From contig NC_092520.1 in the NCBI RefSeq assembly GCF_037038585.1, positions 1,951,001 to 2,015,000 of the forward strand: a stretch of DNA of 64,000 nucleotides, given 5' to 3'. A program made the translations under genes and the position numbers. The stretch is from Patagioenas fasciata (lineage: Eukaryota; Chordata; Aves; Columbiformes; Columbidae). Below are positions 26,411 to 38,900 of the stretch, piece by piece; within the stretch, counting starts at the first letter, position 1, and each line of letters starts with the position of its first letter. The notes under the pieces are model-generated. The model worked only from the letters and a program-made list of their open reading frames with translations. It did no database searches and was not told where the DNA came from.

Positions 26411-27804
26411 CCCGAGATTCTATAGCTGTATAATTGTTTTTTCGTATTTTAAATGTATGCGGCTGTTGGAATAGACCCGGTCCACCTGAGACAGGACAAC
26501 TGCAAGCAGGTCCATCACGGATGTGTCAACATGCAGGTTAGAATAGGCCTCTGATGTTTCCATCATCACCAAGATTTTCCTGGACCTTGTGAATCCTCCG
26601 GCATCAAACCCCAAGAGTCAGGGAGGGCTGGGAGCACCAAACACACCAGCTTTGGATCAGAGGAGAAAAGTGGCCAGAAGCCACTTCAAGCTCTTCTGGT
26701 TTGAGCATGTGTTGCTTCCAAAACGATCTTTACCGAGTCACATGGACGTAACAGAGAGTTTAGCTCCTGCATGTCCAGCTGAAATATGTGTTTGGCTCTT
26801 TGCTATAAAAGTCTTATTTATTTTTTTTCTTGACTAACCACCTAGCTCATAGGGAAGAATCATGGCTAAAAATGAAGACAAGAATTTTCCACAGCAGGTA
26901 CATTTAAATGGAATCTTCCAAGCCATAAATCAAAGTTTAATCCGACACAAGAGTACAACTCAAGCCCTCATCAATTTACCTTCCGTGGTTACACGTGAAT
27001 GAGAATATAAAGGACTTCTTGATTTATCCATCCTGGAGAAGCTGTACGGTGTTTCTTTTAATAGCTGATGCTTTATCTATCAATTCCCCACTCCCCTATG
27101 TCTATTTGTGAGCAGCTGATTAGAATTTATCGAGATCTGTACTCAACCACAAAGCAGACCCACTTCCTATTACAGTTCGAAAACGCTGGCTTTTAACAAG
27201 GGAAATGCGAATATTTATCAGCCCCCAGATATATAGACATCAGAAAAATAAGACATTACCATTTTAAGGATTCTTTTCATAGCTCTTTTTGGTTTTATGC
27301 CACCTTTCTGATAAACTGAGAGCAACAGCTCTGTCATACAACCGTGCTGCTTCCGCAAAGCAAATGGAAAGGCTGATTGTACCCAGACCTGAGTTTAATT
27401 CCCTGGGGTCTCATACAGAGGGAGGGAGCTTTTGGCAATACCTTTTCCAGAGAGGACTTTTACTTCGAAGGGCCAAATTAACTCATTAGCTGGACCAATC
27501 TGCTAGCAGAGAGTTGCCATTTGAGGCCAACCTCATGACCAAGGTGCAGAAGTTGTTATGGGGGCTGTAACTCCGGTTCCCCCGCTAGCTGTCTGAGTTG
27601 TATCAACAGCTCAGCATCTTCCTTGCTAAGATTTGCCAACTTTAGAATAAATACAGGAGTAAAATAATGCTAAGGTATATCAAGTATTAGTTGTCCTCTG
27701 AGGGGACAATGCTGTTTCTGTGGATACCCATTTCTTCTCCTCATCACTTCCAGCTTGGTTTTACAGTCCCTGGCCACCCTTACCTTTCTCTTTGCCCATC
27801 TTCT
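26411..27804. other. Non-coding; AT-rich candidate conserved block
   Basis: 26800-27300 is AT-rich unique sequence with CATAAATCAAAG, TTTAATCC and ATTTATC words, the texture of vertebrate conserved elements. No exon recognised. Confidence 0.4.
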
Positions 27805-28247
27805 AGGGCAACAAAGATGCTGAAGGGAGTGGAGCATCTCCCGTGTGAGGAAAGGCTGAGGGAGCTGGGGCTCTGGAGCTGGAGAAGAGGGGACTGAGGG
27901 GTGACTCATTCATGTGTACAGATATAGAAAGGGGGAGTGTCAGGAGGATGGAGCCAGGATCTTCTCGGTGGCAACCAGTGACAGGACAAGGGGTAATGGG
28001 TACAAACTGGAACACAGGAGGTTCCACTTTGATAGGAGAAGAAACTTGTTCCTGGTGAGGGTGCCAGAGCCTGGCCCAGGCTGCCCAGGGAGGCTGTGGA
28101 GTCTCCTTCTCTGCAGACATTCAAACCCGCTTGGACACCTTCCTGTGGAACCTCAGCTGGGTGTTCCTACTCCGGGGGGACTGCACTGGATGAGCTTTCC
28201 AGGTCCCTTCCAACCCTTGGCAACCTGGGATTCCGGGATTCTGTGAT
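27805..28247 (+). mobile_element. CR1 fragment, group B
   Basis: CAAAGATGCTGAAGGGAGTG through GGGATTCTGTGATC. Confidence 0.9.
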
Positions 28248-28995
28248 CTTCCTTCCTCCCCATCTCTTTCTTTAGCAGCACATTGCAAACACACTCAACT
28301 CCTCCACCCAACCGCCCGTCACACCTCCCTGTGCAGTAAATTGCCTTTGGATGTGGGATCCCAGGGATGTTTCTCTCCCAGAAGGGCCACGGTGATGCAC
28401 CTCTTTAGGTGCAGAGCACAGCACATCATCCCCATTTCTGGGACAGTTTCCATCAGGGCATCTTCCATCAGGAGGTAAGATCACTGGGCACTTCACAACG
28501 ACTCCCTTGTGTCCCATCTGTGCATCGAAATCCGCAGCGTTCAGCTGTTATTTCTATTACCCGGCATTTGAGTTCCTCATTAAGACGTGTTAACTCCCAT
28601 TTAATTCCCTCTCAGGATGGCGAGCGCTCGTGTTTAATGAACTCTCTGCAGAGCCGTCTGGGGAGATTTAAAACAAACCCTCCAGCAGCTGGTCAGGGTG
28701 TGATTAATGACGGCCGTGGACCTGAGAAGAGCAGAACCAAGGGGACAAAAGCTGCAAGACTGCTATGAAAAGATGCAAGCTCTGCATCGGTGAACGTAGC
28801 TTCTTCCTTCCCAAAAAACAGGACAGCTCATGGTGAGGGATGCAGGCAGCAGCTCTGTGCACCATCTGGCTGCTTGCGATGAAGGGTGAGGAGCTCCAAG
28901 TGGACATGATGACCCAGGAGGAGAGGTTGAGACCCTGCAACAACTTATTTGGGGACTGGACACATAAGTATTTTCAAGCAATTGAAATAAGCAGA
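28248..28995. other. Non-coding; no gene seen
   Basis: Unique sequence; no exon or repeat recognised. Confidence 0.5.
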
Positions 28996-29303
28996 TTCAC
29001 AGACTCATAGTTTGGGTTGAAGGGACATTCAAAGCTCCCCCAGTGCCACCCCTGCCATGACAGGGACATCTTCACCAGCTCAGGTTGCTCAGAGCCCCGT
29101 CCAGCCTGGCCTGGGATGTCTCCAGGGATGGTTCATCCACCACCTCTCTGCCCAACCTGGGCCAGGCTCTCACCACCCTCAGGGCAACAATTCCTTCCTC
29201 ATGTCCGGCCTGAATCTCCCATCCTTTAGTTTAAAACCATCACCCCTTGTCCTATCACAACAGGCCCTACTGAAAAGTCTGTCCCGATCTTTCTTATTGG
29301 CCC
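28996..29303 (-). mobile_element. CR1 fragment, group C
   Basis: 3' end TTCACAGACTCATAG, with the body to TCTGTCCCGATC and a few bases beyond. Confidence 0.9.
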
Positions 29304-31330
29304 CAGAGCCACCATATCACGGAATGTCCCTGGGAGGGAGTCCCCATCTAGATACTCTAATTTCCATCACCTAAACTCCTGAAGGTATGAAGAAAACCCA
29401 AAGATGCCTCCAAACCTTTTATCGCTTTGTTCTGCTGATAAGTAGTTAAATCTTTTCATCCTCCACAATAACTCCAAATTGTCTCTAATGCATCTGTCTC
29501 AGGAAGAAATCTGTACTAAAATAATTCATTATACTCTTCACTCAGGTCCATCACCAGTAATTCCCTCTTCTATGTGACTGTCCCTGCTGGGTCCTCTTCC
29601 TGCCAATTAGCCAGATAAGAACCAGGGTTCAACTGAAAACATCTTCCAACTCCGCACTTGCCATCATTTGCAAGGAAAGCTCTGACAGCTCAGGAGCCAT
29701 CAGCAGAGAAAGAAATAATTTGGCTTTTATCCTATGGCATGAGCAAAGATGATGAAGCTGCAGTCAACTCCTGACAGATAATGTGGGGAAATTCATTTTA
29801 CAAGTCACGGCTGCTTACAAATAACTTCCCTACCACCTGGAGCATGCTCTGTACTTCTCTACACGCACACTAGGCATTTATCAGTTTTATTAGCTTTCTT
29901 TTTTCCTTGTTAAAACATTATTCCCAGCTGCTTCTTGTTGCAGTAAGTTGTCTATACAGCAACAGACCACGACTATGCTCCTCTCCTGCTGTTCTCCAGC
30001 CACCATCTTCAGGGGATTGTAGCATTCGGCTGGTAGCACTGGGTTCTTGGCTGGGACGTGGGACATTTGCTGTTCGACATGTAGTGCTCTAAATTTCTTC
30101 CTTTTTCTGGATAGATTAGGCTCTTAAAATCCTTCTCCAAGTGAAGACTGTACAGCTGGTCCTCAATTTCCAGAGGTCATTAGACTTTACCAGCAATGGC
30201 ATTTACCCAGCACTTTGTTAGGGGAATACTGAAGGTCCAGAATGTCACGCCGTTATGTTAAGCCTGTAAAAACACAGATTTCCCCCAAATAAATCATATT
30301 TCTATGTCAGAAACCAGCAAATAAGGGAAGTTGTTTAACTTTGCGGCACAGGTCACCTTCCCACAACACCAGCTGCGAAGCCAAGTCCAATCCTCCCTGC
30401 CTTTTCCCTCGTGACCCCGAAGAGTTTTCCCCTCATTCTTGTGCAGGAGCTGTAAGTCATTTCGATCCACTTATCTGCTTCTTCTTCCCCTTCATTATCT
30501 CTCCCTTGTGTAACCCAGGCTCTGGGGGAGGAAGCATTTCCAGTCGTGCCCCTTGCATCGCACCCATCCATCACCCGCTGGCACTTCTGGCCTTCCTCCC
30601 CTGACACCCATCAGCATCATCTCCTGCAGTACACAAACACTCTCCTTACCATCATCATCTGTTTCCAGAGCCCGACAGGCTCCTCTTAAAGAGCAACAAT
30701 CGCTGGGAAAATGGTCAGCACAAAGCACGAGTGGGACGGACTGGAATAATTCGGAAAAAGACAGGAAGAGATGAATCACAACCAACTTGAACTGGATGCC
30801 ATGAAATTCACAGTGCTGCACATTTATGCAAGAACATCAGCAAGAAGGTGATGCTTAGTGATCACTTAAATGCAGATGTGTCCTCCCTGTGCTCCTTCTT
30901 CACTGCTTGTGCTATAAGGGAACACGATGAATGAGGATTTGTTATGATGCCAACCCCAAAGAGTTTCCAGTTTACATAAGATGGTCAAGAAATAGGAGAG
31001 CAGCATTATCCCCGTTTTATAGTTCGGGAATTGAGTCCAGAAAGATTGCACAGTTCTGATCACACTGTACTCCATCGACAGAGCTGGAAATTAAAGCATA
31101 TTTCTAGAGTCTCCAGACAGTACTCTACCTGCAATTACCTTCCCTTCAAGTGTCTGAATATTTGTTTCAAGTCCTACGTCTAGAGCTCAGCAGCTGAACT
31201 CTTGGGTTGCTGCAACTTGCTGATAGTTTTGCTCCAAGGTAATGAAGGAGTCAGGACTAAATCTACAGTTCCTTATGTCTGTTCATGCGTTAAAATCCAA
31301 AGGCAATTCTGATTAAAGGGATGTTTTGCC
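29304..31330. other. Non-coding; no gene seen
   Basis: Two kilobases of unique, mostly AT-rich sequence; no exon, RNA gene or repeat recognised. Confidence 0.5.
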
Positions 31331-31524
31331 AAGGCAGGATAGGACAAGGGGTGATGGTTTTAAACTAAAGGAGGGGAGATTCTGGCTGAATATGAAGGAG
31401 AAATTGTTGCCCTGAGGGTGGTGAGAGCCTGGCCCAGGTTGGGCAGAGAGGTGGTGGCTGAACCGTCCCTGGAGACATCCCAGGCCAGGCTGGACGGGGC
31501 TCTGAGCAACCTGAGCTGGTGCAA
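31331..31524 (+). mobile_element. CR1 fragment, group C, tail missing
   Basis: ATAGGACAAGGGGTGATGG to GCAACCTGAGCTGGTG; truncated at both ends. Confidence 0.9.
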
Positions 31525-31671
31525 GGAGTCCCATGGACCTCTTGAATGAAATCAAAAGGGATTGATCGTGTTGTCACTACTATGAGGTGGCCTCATTGCT
31601 CCTGCTTTTGCCTTTCCAGCTGCTTACCCACTCCATGGGTTGTGCCCTCGGTATCTCCCAGACCGGATCTG

Positions 31672-32532
31672 AATCCAGTGCACCCTCAGTGAGTTTGCAG
31701 GTGACACCAAGATGGGTGGAGTGTTGATGTGACACAGAGGGGTCTGGCCTGGCTGAAACGATGGGTTGAAGCCGATTGTCTGAGGTTCACCAAGGCCAAG
31801 TGCCAGGTCCTGCACTGGGGTCACAGCAACCCCAGGCAGAGCTACAGGCTCGGGGAAGAGCGGCTGGAAAGTGCCCGGCGGAAAAGGAGCTGGGGGTGTT
31901 GGTGCCAGTGGCTGAACATGAGCCAGCGTGTGCCCAGGTGGCCAAGAGGCCACAGCATCCTGGCTGGGACCAGCACTGGTGTGGCCAGCAGGCCCAGGGC
32001 AGTGACCGTCCCTGTGCTGGGACCTGGGGAGGACAAACCGCCAATTCTAGGGGCAATTTTGGGCCCCTCACACCAAGAAAGGCCTTGAGGTGCTGGAGCG
32101 AGTGGAGAGAAGGGAACGGAGCTGGTGAGGGGCTGGAGCACAAGTGTGATGGGAGCGGCTGAGGGACCTGGGGGGTTCAGCTGGAGAACAGGAGCTGAGG
32201 GGAGACCTTCTGATCTCTGAACTGCCTGAAAGGAGCTTGGAGCCAGGGGGGTCGGGCTCTGCTCCCCAGGAACAAGCGCCAGGAGCAGAGGAAACGGCCT
32301 CAAGTTGCGCCAGGGGAGGTTGAGGTTGGATGTGGGGAACAATTTCTTCCCCAAAGGGCTGTGGGGCATTGGAACAGGCTGCCCAGGGCAGTGCTGGAGT
32401 CACCATCCCTGGAGGGTTGGACAGACGGACATGAGGTTCTCAGGACATGAGGCAGTGCCAGGGCTGGGGAATGGTTGGACCTGATGATCTGGGGGGTCTT
32501 TTCTAGCTAAAGTGTTTCTAAGATTCTGAGAC
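31672..32532 (+). mobile_element. CR1 fragment, group A, longest copy
   Basis: About 860 bases, reaching into the reverse-transcriptase core. The segment at 31692-31706 reads F-A-G-D-T where the family has F-A-D-D-T, so a catalytic Asp is changed and the copy is dead. The tail has decayed to TTTCTAAGATTCTGAGA. Confidence 0.9.
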
Positions 32533-33067
32533 ATCCTGTGGGATGGTGTTTCTCAGCGTACATACAGATCAATCCCTCTGGCTGCTGATGGAGCCATCAG
32601 ACTGATGCAGCACTTTCATTCCCTCCAGTGAATTGCTCCCTTCTTCCTCATCCCTCTTTATATTGCAGAGACCTTTTTTCTTCCCTCAGTTGCTTATTCA
32701 TACCTTAATGGCACTTGATTTTTAGTGGGCTCTTCGAGCCCTTTTCTGTGCATACTCTGCAATGCTATTAGGCTTTTCAGCATTCCTTTGTTCTTTAAAC
32801 AGTCTGTGCCTGCTTTTCCTGCAGGGACATCTAACCATGCCAGAGTTACACAGCTTGTCCTGTTGATATTACCATCCAGCTGAATGTGGCTATTCTCAAA
32901 ATGAAACAAAAATATCAGCAAAGTCTCTGGAATATATAAACACACTGAACTGAGCCCCTCCTGGTTGCTTCTCGAAAGCATTTGTATCAGTGGTACATGG
33001 ACTCAATGGGGGACTCCGTCTGCAGTGTTTGTGAAGCCGGCTGGTTGAGCAGTAGATGAGCCATTAT
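32533..33067. other. Non-coding; no gene seen
   Basis: Unique AT-rich sequence between CR1 copies. Confidence 0.5.
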
Positions 33068-33231
33068 ACTGGCCCAGGTTGGCCAGAGAGGTGGTGGCTG
33101 AACCATCCCTGGAGACATCCCAGGCCAGGCTGGACGGGGCTCTGAGCAACCTGAGCTGGTGAAGATGTCCCTGCTCATGTCAGGGGTGGCACTGGGGGGT
33201 GCCTTCAACCCAAATTATCCTACAATTCATT
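33068..33231 (+). mobile_element. CR1 3' end, group C
   Basis: Group C signature with a decayed tail (ATCCTACAATTCA). Confidence 0.85.
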
Positions 33232-33475
33232 GCTTCAATCATCCTGAAATTGCTTTCCCCTTCCAGCGACTCCACAGTGCAGCCCAATGCTGTTTGATTT
33301 TACAGTGCAGTGTTCAACAGGAAGGTGTGGGCACGAGCAGAAGCAATGAGGGTCAGTTAATAACAGTCTTTGATTGGAAAGATCCCAACAATCTCTTGAA
33401 TGGAGGATTTGTGAGCTGGGTTTAGGAGATCGGGCTGGCAAAGTCCTCTGTGCCCAAACTCTTCCCATGCAACCC

Positions 33476-33737
33476 AAGAACAGAACCCGAGGGAATGGCA
33501 GGAAGATGTTCCAGGGCAAGATCAGGTTGGACATGAGGCAAAGGTTCTTCCCCCAGAGGGTGCTGGACACTGAACAGGCTCCCAGGGAGGTGTCACGGCC
33601 CAACCTGACAGTGTTCAAGAAGAGACTGGACAGCGTCCTCAGACACACAGGGTGACCTGTGGGGTTGTCACTGCAGGGACAGGAGTTGGACTCCATGATC
33701 CTTGTGGGTCCCTTCCAACCCAGGACGTCCTATGATT
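33476..33737 (+). mobile_element. CR1 fragment, group D
   Basis: Complete group D 3' segment from GGGAATGGCAGGAAGATG to GTCCTATGATT. Confidence 0.9.
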
Positions 33738-35721
33738 TGGATGCAAACAAGGCATCTCTATTCCTGTCCAGCCTTTTGCAAAAGCCTCTTATGTGCAAAG
33801 TCCTGTACATCTTACCTCTCTCACAGGTGTTTTCTGAAGGGATCTTGTTTGTTAAGCCTCTACATTTCCCTTCTTCTTTATATCACATGTTCTGCCTGAC
33901 TTCCTTTCCTGGATGACAAGGAAGATGTGATCGCAAGCTCTCTTGTGAATATTGATACTGGTACTTGTTATTCTATTTAACAGGCAATCTTTCCTAGTGA
34001 TGTTTGCTTTCCAAGGTATTTAGTTGTTGCTCTGAGCTCTGGAGCACCTCCAGATTTCACATCCATCTGCTAAAAAACCAAAAAGCAGCAGCGTTTGAGT
34101 CCTTTTCATCATTACTTTGTTGGGTTTTTCACTTCTCGAATGTTTCCTGCAATGACAAATACACCTGCAGCCCTACATGTGGGCATCAGTCCCTCCTTCA
34201 CCATGTCCCTGTTAATTTGCGCTGTGGTGCTTACGGTCGCCTTCCACGTGTTGCCTATGAGCCTGGTGGCAACCAGCTCCAAAACATCTGCACCAGGGTC
34301 AGGAAGAGACACATCTGGGGTATCGGTAGGGCCGCAGCCTGCTCTGCCATGCCATGCCCTCTGCATCCAAAGTGCTCGAACAAAACCTTCAGCCCTGGTT
34401 GAGCCAATGTTGGTGACCAACCTCATCTGCTCCTGGAGCTCCTGGAGCTTCTCAGTTCCAGCTGAGACAACCTCTAAGCATAGATCTGCAAGATACAGGG
34501 GGTTCAGTGGGTGAGTTCAGACCTCACGTTGAGTTTGGACCTTTACCTGCCAGTTTAGGCATACATAAGCTGAGCTTGAATTTATAAACTTCCCATGGGA
34601 GCAAGACTTGAGCCCTAAGCCTGCCTTTGCACATTCCCATGGATGTTGTTCATTTTCGGTGGGGCCGACAAGGGATGGATGAAGAGGCAGATCCTACGGG
34701 GACAGCTGAAAGGCTCATCTAGACTAATGCAACTTAAAGATTACTTATTGAGGCTGTTTTCCAGTGCCCAAAGCACAGATATTTTAACTTGTTCCTTAAT
34801 TCACTCCTTAAAGCAGTTAGCAAAATTCCTACTATCAATCAGTCTGTGGCAGCCGATCCAAAAGGCACGGCCAGGAACTGTGCATTAATTGTGAATGCTT
34901 TGCTGAATTTACTGCATGACAGGACCAAATTTTTCACTCTGAGGCGAAGCATGAATATGCTGTTTGGTGCAATCAATACTTTTCCAGATTGCTAGGAAAT
35001 TGCCGGGGCTACAGAACCCACGTGTGGGGTATTACCACCTCTCCTGGACCATGTGCAGAAATATATTATATAAACTCTTTCTCTGCGGTAAAGCACCCAT
35101 GGTTCAGCATGGGAAACAGGCTGGAGATAAAACTGGAGACCTCCACGCCAGCAACAACATCTTTGCAGTTGCTGCGCCAGCCCCAACGAGACTCCCGTCC
35201 TTCCCAGAAATGTGCCCTCAAGATGTACTGCAGTCAAATTAGTTTTCATTAGCTTAATGGGAAATTAAGAAACTGGGCAACATTTTAAGTGAGAGGCAGC
35301 CAGTCAGAGAAGTAGGTTGATCGCATAGTAGGGATAATTTTTAATTTGCTGAGATGCAGATGGGATGTACAGTGATATCTGGTTGCCCTATAAGATTAGG
35401 AGGATTTAGCCTTCCTGCAGCTCTGAGCCTGAGTTCAAGCAGAGGCTCCCACCACTGAATGCCCAGATTTTACTTCCTAGCAGGCTAACTCCTTGTCAGA
35501 CCTCTTTGCAATAATATTTTCAATTAATTCAAAGCATCTTTTCCTTCTTCTTATATTTATTCATCACTTCCCTGCAGTTTCTATAGAAGGATCATATGCA
35601 AATGTTTCATACCACTTATTACATGGATTTTCTGTGATCTTAATTTGCTTGTGGCATTGAAAACTCACTGGTTTAGGGTCCTTTTAAGGGACCATCTTGA
35701 ACTTCTAAGAAGTTTTTTATG
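33738..35721. other. Non-coding apart from the unrecognised frame at 34112-34516
   Basis: Apart from that frame the sequence is unique, and AT-rich after 34700. No repeats recognised. Confidence 0.45.
34112..34516 (-). other. Unrecognised 134-codon open frame, possible exon or relic
   Basis: The minus strand is open from just after a stop at 34517-34519 to a stop at 34112-34114, with one internal ATG at 34424-34426. The part before that ATG reads like a short amphipathic helix (EKLQELQEQMRLV). A good 3' splice acceptor (TCTTGCAG) ends at 34486, and a GTAAGC donor-like site lies near 34233. The plus strand is also open over 34095-34514, so one of the two is a mirror. I recognise neither; it is outside CR1. 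Confidence 0.25.
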
Positions 35722-35913
35722 CTGAGGGTGGTGAGAGCCTGGCCCAGGTTGGCCAGAGAGGTGGTGGCTGAACCATTCCTGGAGACATCCCAGGCCAGGC
35801 TGGACGGGGCTCTGAGCAACCTGAGCTGGTGAAGATGTCCCTGCTCATGGCAGGGGTGGCACTGGGGGAGCTGGGAAGGGCCCTTCAACCCAAACCCTTC
35901 TGTGGTTCTATGA
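35722..35913 (+). mobile_element. CR1 3' end, group C
   Basis: GCTGAGGGTGGTGAGAGCC to CTGTGGTTCTATGA. Confidence 0.9.
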
Positions 35914-36425
35914 ACTCCCTTGGTTTGCAGTTAGAGCCTAGGGGTCAATACAAACGAGAGAAGAAATAATAAATGGGAGAGACAGAATAAAAAGGAAAAT
36001 TTGCTATATGGAAAGGGAATGTTCCAAGGGGAAAGATCCTGTTATAAAAGAATATATTTAATTAGTACATGGATAGAATAGGCTAAACTGGCAACCAGCA
36101 TCCTGCCAAACACCTGCAGCTGGTGGTGCCTCAGCTCTGGTTTTGCCACCACCCAAGCTTTCCTGGCTCCCCACTTCCTCAGTACAGCAATAAATCAAAA
36201 CTTGCTTGGAACACAGTCCCCTCTCCACAGCCCCCAGCGGAAAGAAAACATCAAGAATCACTAATGCAGCCATCTCAGAGAGGCCTTGGTGCTTGCAATG
36301 CTGCACCTCAGTGCAGGGGGAGGTGGGTGGAGGGCAGCTGCTTCCCAAGGGTATTTCTGCTGTCACTCGGACATGGACAATGGCTCCACCAGGACCCCAA
36401 GCCTGGTGATCACAGAGTCAATCTA
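35914..36425. other. Non-coding; no gene seen
   Basis: Unique sequence; no exon or repeat recognised. Confidence 0.5.
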
Positions 36426-36612
36426 TCATAGAATGGTTCCAAGCTCATGCAGTCCAACCCCTGCCATGAGCAGGGACATCTTCACCCAGAACCCCGTGCA
36501 ACCCGGCCTGGGATGTCTCCAGGGATGGGGCATCCACCGCCTCTCTGGGCAACCCAGGTCAATATTTTACCACCCTGCACAGCAGCATCAACTCCTCCAT
36601 TTCATGTGGAGC
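36426..36612 (-). mobile_element. CR1 3' fragment, C-like with deletions
   Basis: Starts TCATAGAATGGTTCC; a small deletion removes part of the segment between the tail and GAGCAGGGACATC. Confidence 0.8.
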
Positions 36613-36857
36613 AGAGCGAGCCCCGATCAGCCTGCCCCACTCTTCTGTAGGTTTAGGAAACCTCAAAAACAAAGCAGGGGTAGCTTTGGGTAAGGTACCC
36701 CCAGGGAACCCCAGCTGTATGGGACAAATCTCCCCCTTCTTGAGGCAAGGGCAGCAGCAGAACCTGCACCACCAGTTGTACCACTACGGCCACCATCATG
36801 TGTACCACCATGACAACCATCACATCAGTCCCAGCACAGCCCAGCTCAGAGAAAGTT

Positions 36858-37262
36858 CCTTGTGGCCAGGAAGGCCAATGGTACCTGGGGTGGGTTAGAA
36901 GGGGGTGGTCAGTAGGTCAGAGAGGTTCTCCTGCCCCTCTGCTCTGCCCTGGGGAGACCACCCCTGGAATATTGTGTCCAGTTGTGGCCCCTCAGCTCCA
37001 GAAGGACAGGGAACTGCTGGAGAGAGTCCAGCGCAGCCACCAAGATGCTGAAGGGAGTGGAGCATCTCCCGTGTGAGGAAAGGCTGAGGGAGCTGGGGCT
37101 CTGGAGCTGGAGAAGAGGAGACTGAGGGGTGACCTCATTAATGTTCACAGATATAGAAAGGGTGAGTGTCAGGAGGATGGAGCCAGGCTCTTCTTGTTGA
37201 CAACCAGTGATAGGACCAGGGGTAATGGGTTCAAACTGGAACACAGGAGCTTCCACCTAAAT
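36858..37262 (+). mobile_element. CR1 fragment, group B, 3' end missing
   Basis: CCTTGTGGCCAGGAAGGCC to ACACAGGAGCTTCCACC. The first 270 bases are nearly identical to 42812-43082. Confidence 0.9.
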
Positions 37263-37469
37263 TTCAGGTAATCAAAGACAATCAGAAATCCCTGCTAACC
37301 TCACCTGGTTTGTGACTCTGTGATGCTGGGATCACCAAGGGATGCTCCAGCTCCTAAAACCACTGTCCCAAACCACTGTCTCTGAAGGGCTTTTAAGCAC
37401 ATGGTGTCCCTCTGAGCTGAGCGGGTTCTTCACCCAGACCCAGGACTTTGCATATGTTATAGCAGGAGA

Positions 37470-37748
37470 CTCACAGAATCCCAGGGATTGGAAGGGACCT
37501 GGAAAGCTCGTCCAGTGCAATCCCCCCATGGAGCAGGAACACACAGCTGAGGTTCCACAGGAAGGTGTCCAGGCGGGTTTGAATGTCTGCAGAGAAGGAG
37601 ACTCCACAACGCCCCTGGGCAGCCTGTTCCAATGCCTGACAGCTCTTTCTGGGAAGAAATTCTTCCCAAGATCCAACCTCAGCCTCACCTTGTGCAGCTT
37701 GAGGCCATTTCATCTTGTTCTGGCACTTGTTCCTTGGGAGAGGACACC
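37470..37748 (-). mobile_element. CR1 fragment, B 3' end joined to an A-like body
   Basis: Read on its own strand, the 5' part is A-like (CCTCAAGCTGCACAAGG, then GGCATTGGAACAGGCTGCCC) and switches to group B at TGTGGAGTCTCC. A chimera of groups or an intermediate lineage. Confidence 0.85.
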
Positions 37749-38274
37749 AACACCCATGATCACTGATAAATTGCTGTATGGGGCTTGCCACATCTCTCCC
37801 TCCCACCTCCATCGAAGGATGCTCGTCTGGTTAACCATGGCTCTGAGAGTCTTGGAAACCACCTCAGAGGAGGCAGGGTGCGTGGTGTGGCACTTGGCCT
37901 GTAGGGAGCCATTTGCTCTAAAAAAAGATTTAATTAGCAATAGTCATTGTTCATGCTGAGAGGTTAATATAGTCCCTGTATGGGTTATTCATGAGATTTT
38001 AGAGTCACTTCCATCAAAACCTTCTCTTTTTTAATTGTATTTTCGGCTCAGCCTGAGCTAAGATTAGTAATGGTTGGAGAGACTGGATGGTTCGAGGGGT
38101 GGCAGGGGACTGCAGAGTAATTTGTGATGGCCAAAGAAGCCCCTGTTCTGTGACCCCTGAAGAACACATGGCCTTTAGGACCTGAGCCAAACTCCAATTC
38201 CTCTCCACAGGCAATGCCCATGTCCTGCATCCTCTCTCCCAGATGACCACTACCATGATTCACATTTTCCCCAG
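37749..38274. other. Non-coding; no gene seen
   Basis: Unique sequence; no exon or repeat recognised. Confidence 0.5.
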
Positions 38275-38418
38275 CTGCTCCCATCACACTTGTGCTCCAG
38301 CCCCTTTCTGTTCCCTTCTCTCAATTCGCTCCAGCACCTCAAGGCTTTTCTTGTTGTGAGAGGCCCAAAAATGACCCCAGGATTCAAGGTGTGGTCTCAG
38401 CAGTGCCCAGTCCAGGGG
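38275..38418 (-). mobile_element. CR1 internal fragment, A-type
   Basis: CCATCACACTTGTGCTCCAG to the AAGGCTTTTCTTG segment and beyond; no 3' end. Confidence 0.85.
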
Positions 38419-38900
38419 AAGGGCACAAACCCTTCTGGTCAAGAGCAAGCTGTACTTTGATGGAGAACCTAAGGTCCAGCAAAAGCCCTGGCCCCCCGCA
38501 AGCCCTCTGGTTTCTGAGCCCCATGGCTGGATCCAAACTGGGTGATGAACCAATTTACCCACTCAAAAGTGGGGTCTCAAAGCCCAAGGATGGGCACAAG
38601 TTGATCCCTGGATCAAAAGGAGTCCCCAAACCCAGCTCCAAACTCCAGTTATTCAAAGCAAAGCACAAGCTAGGGTCTAGGTGACCACGCACATCATGGG
38701 AACACCCTGTCTTCGTCCTTCCCTGCGATCAATCCCGGTAGATCAGAACAAGCGCAGCCTGGTTCCTGCAGCTCTCCATCCTCCCTGCAGCCTTGCATCA
38801 CCCCTGCAGCAGCCACCAATGCTGCAAAGCCTCGTTGCAGCACTAGTATCACCACGAGTCTCTTGGCCAGACCCAGAGCACCGTGTTGAGCTGCAATGAG
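38419..38900. other. Non-coding; no gene seen
   Basis: Unique sequence leading into the 20-bp minisatellite. Confidence 0.5.
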
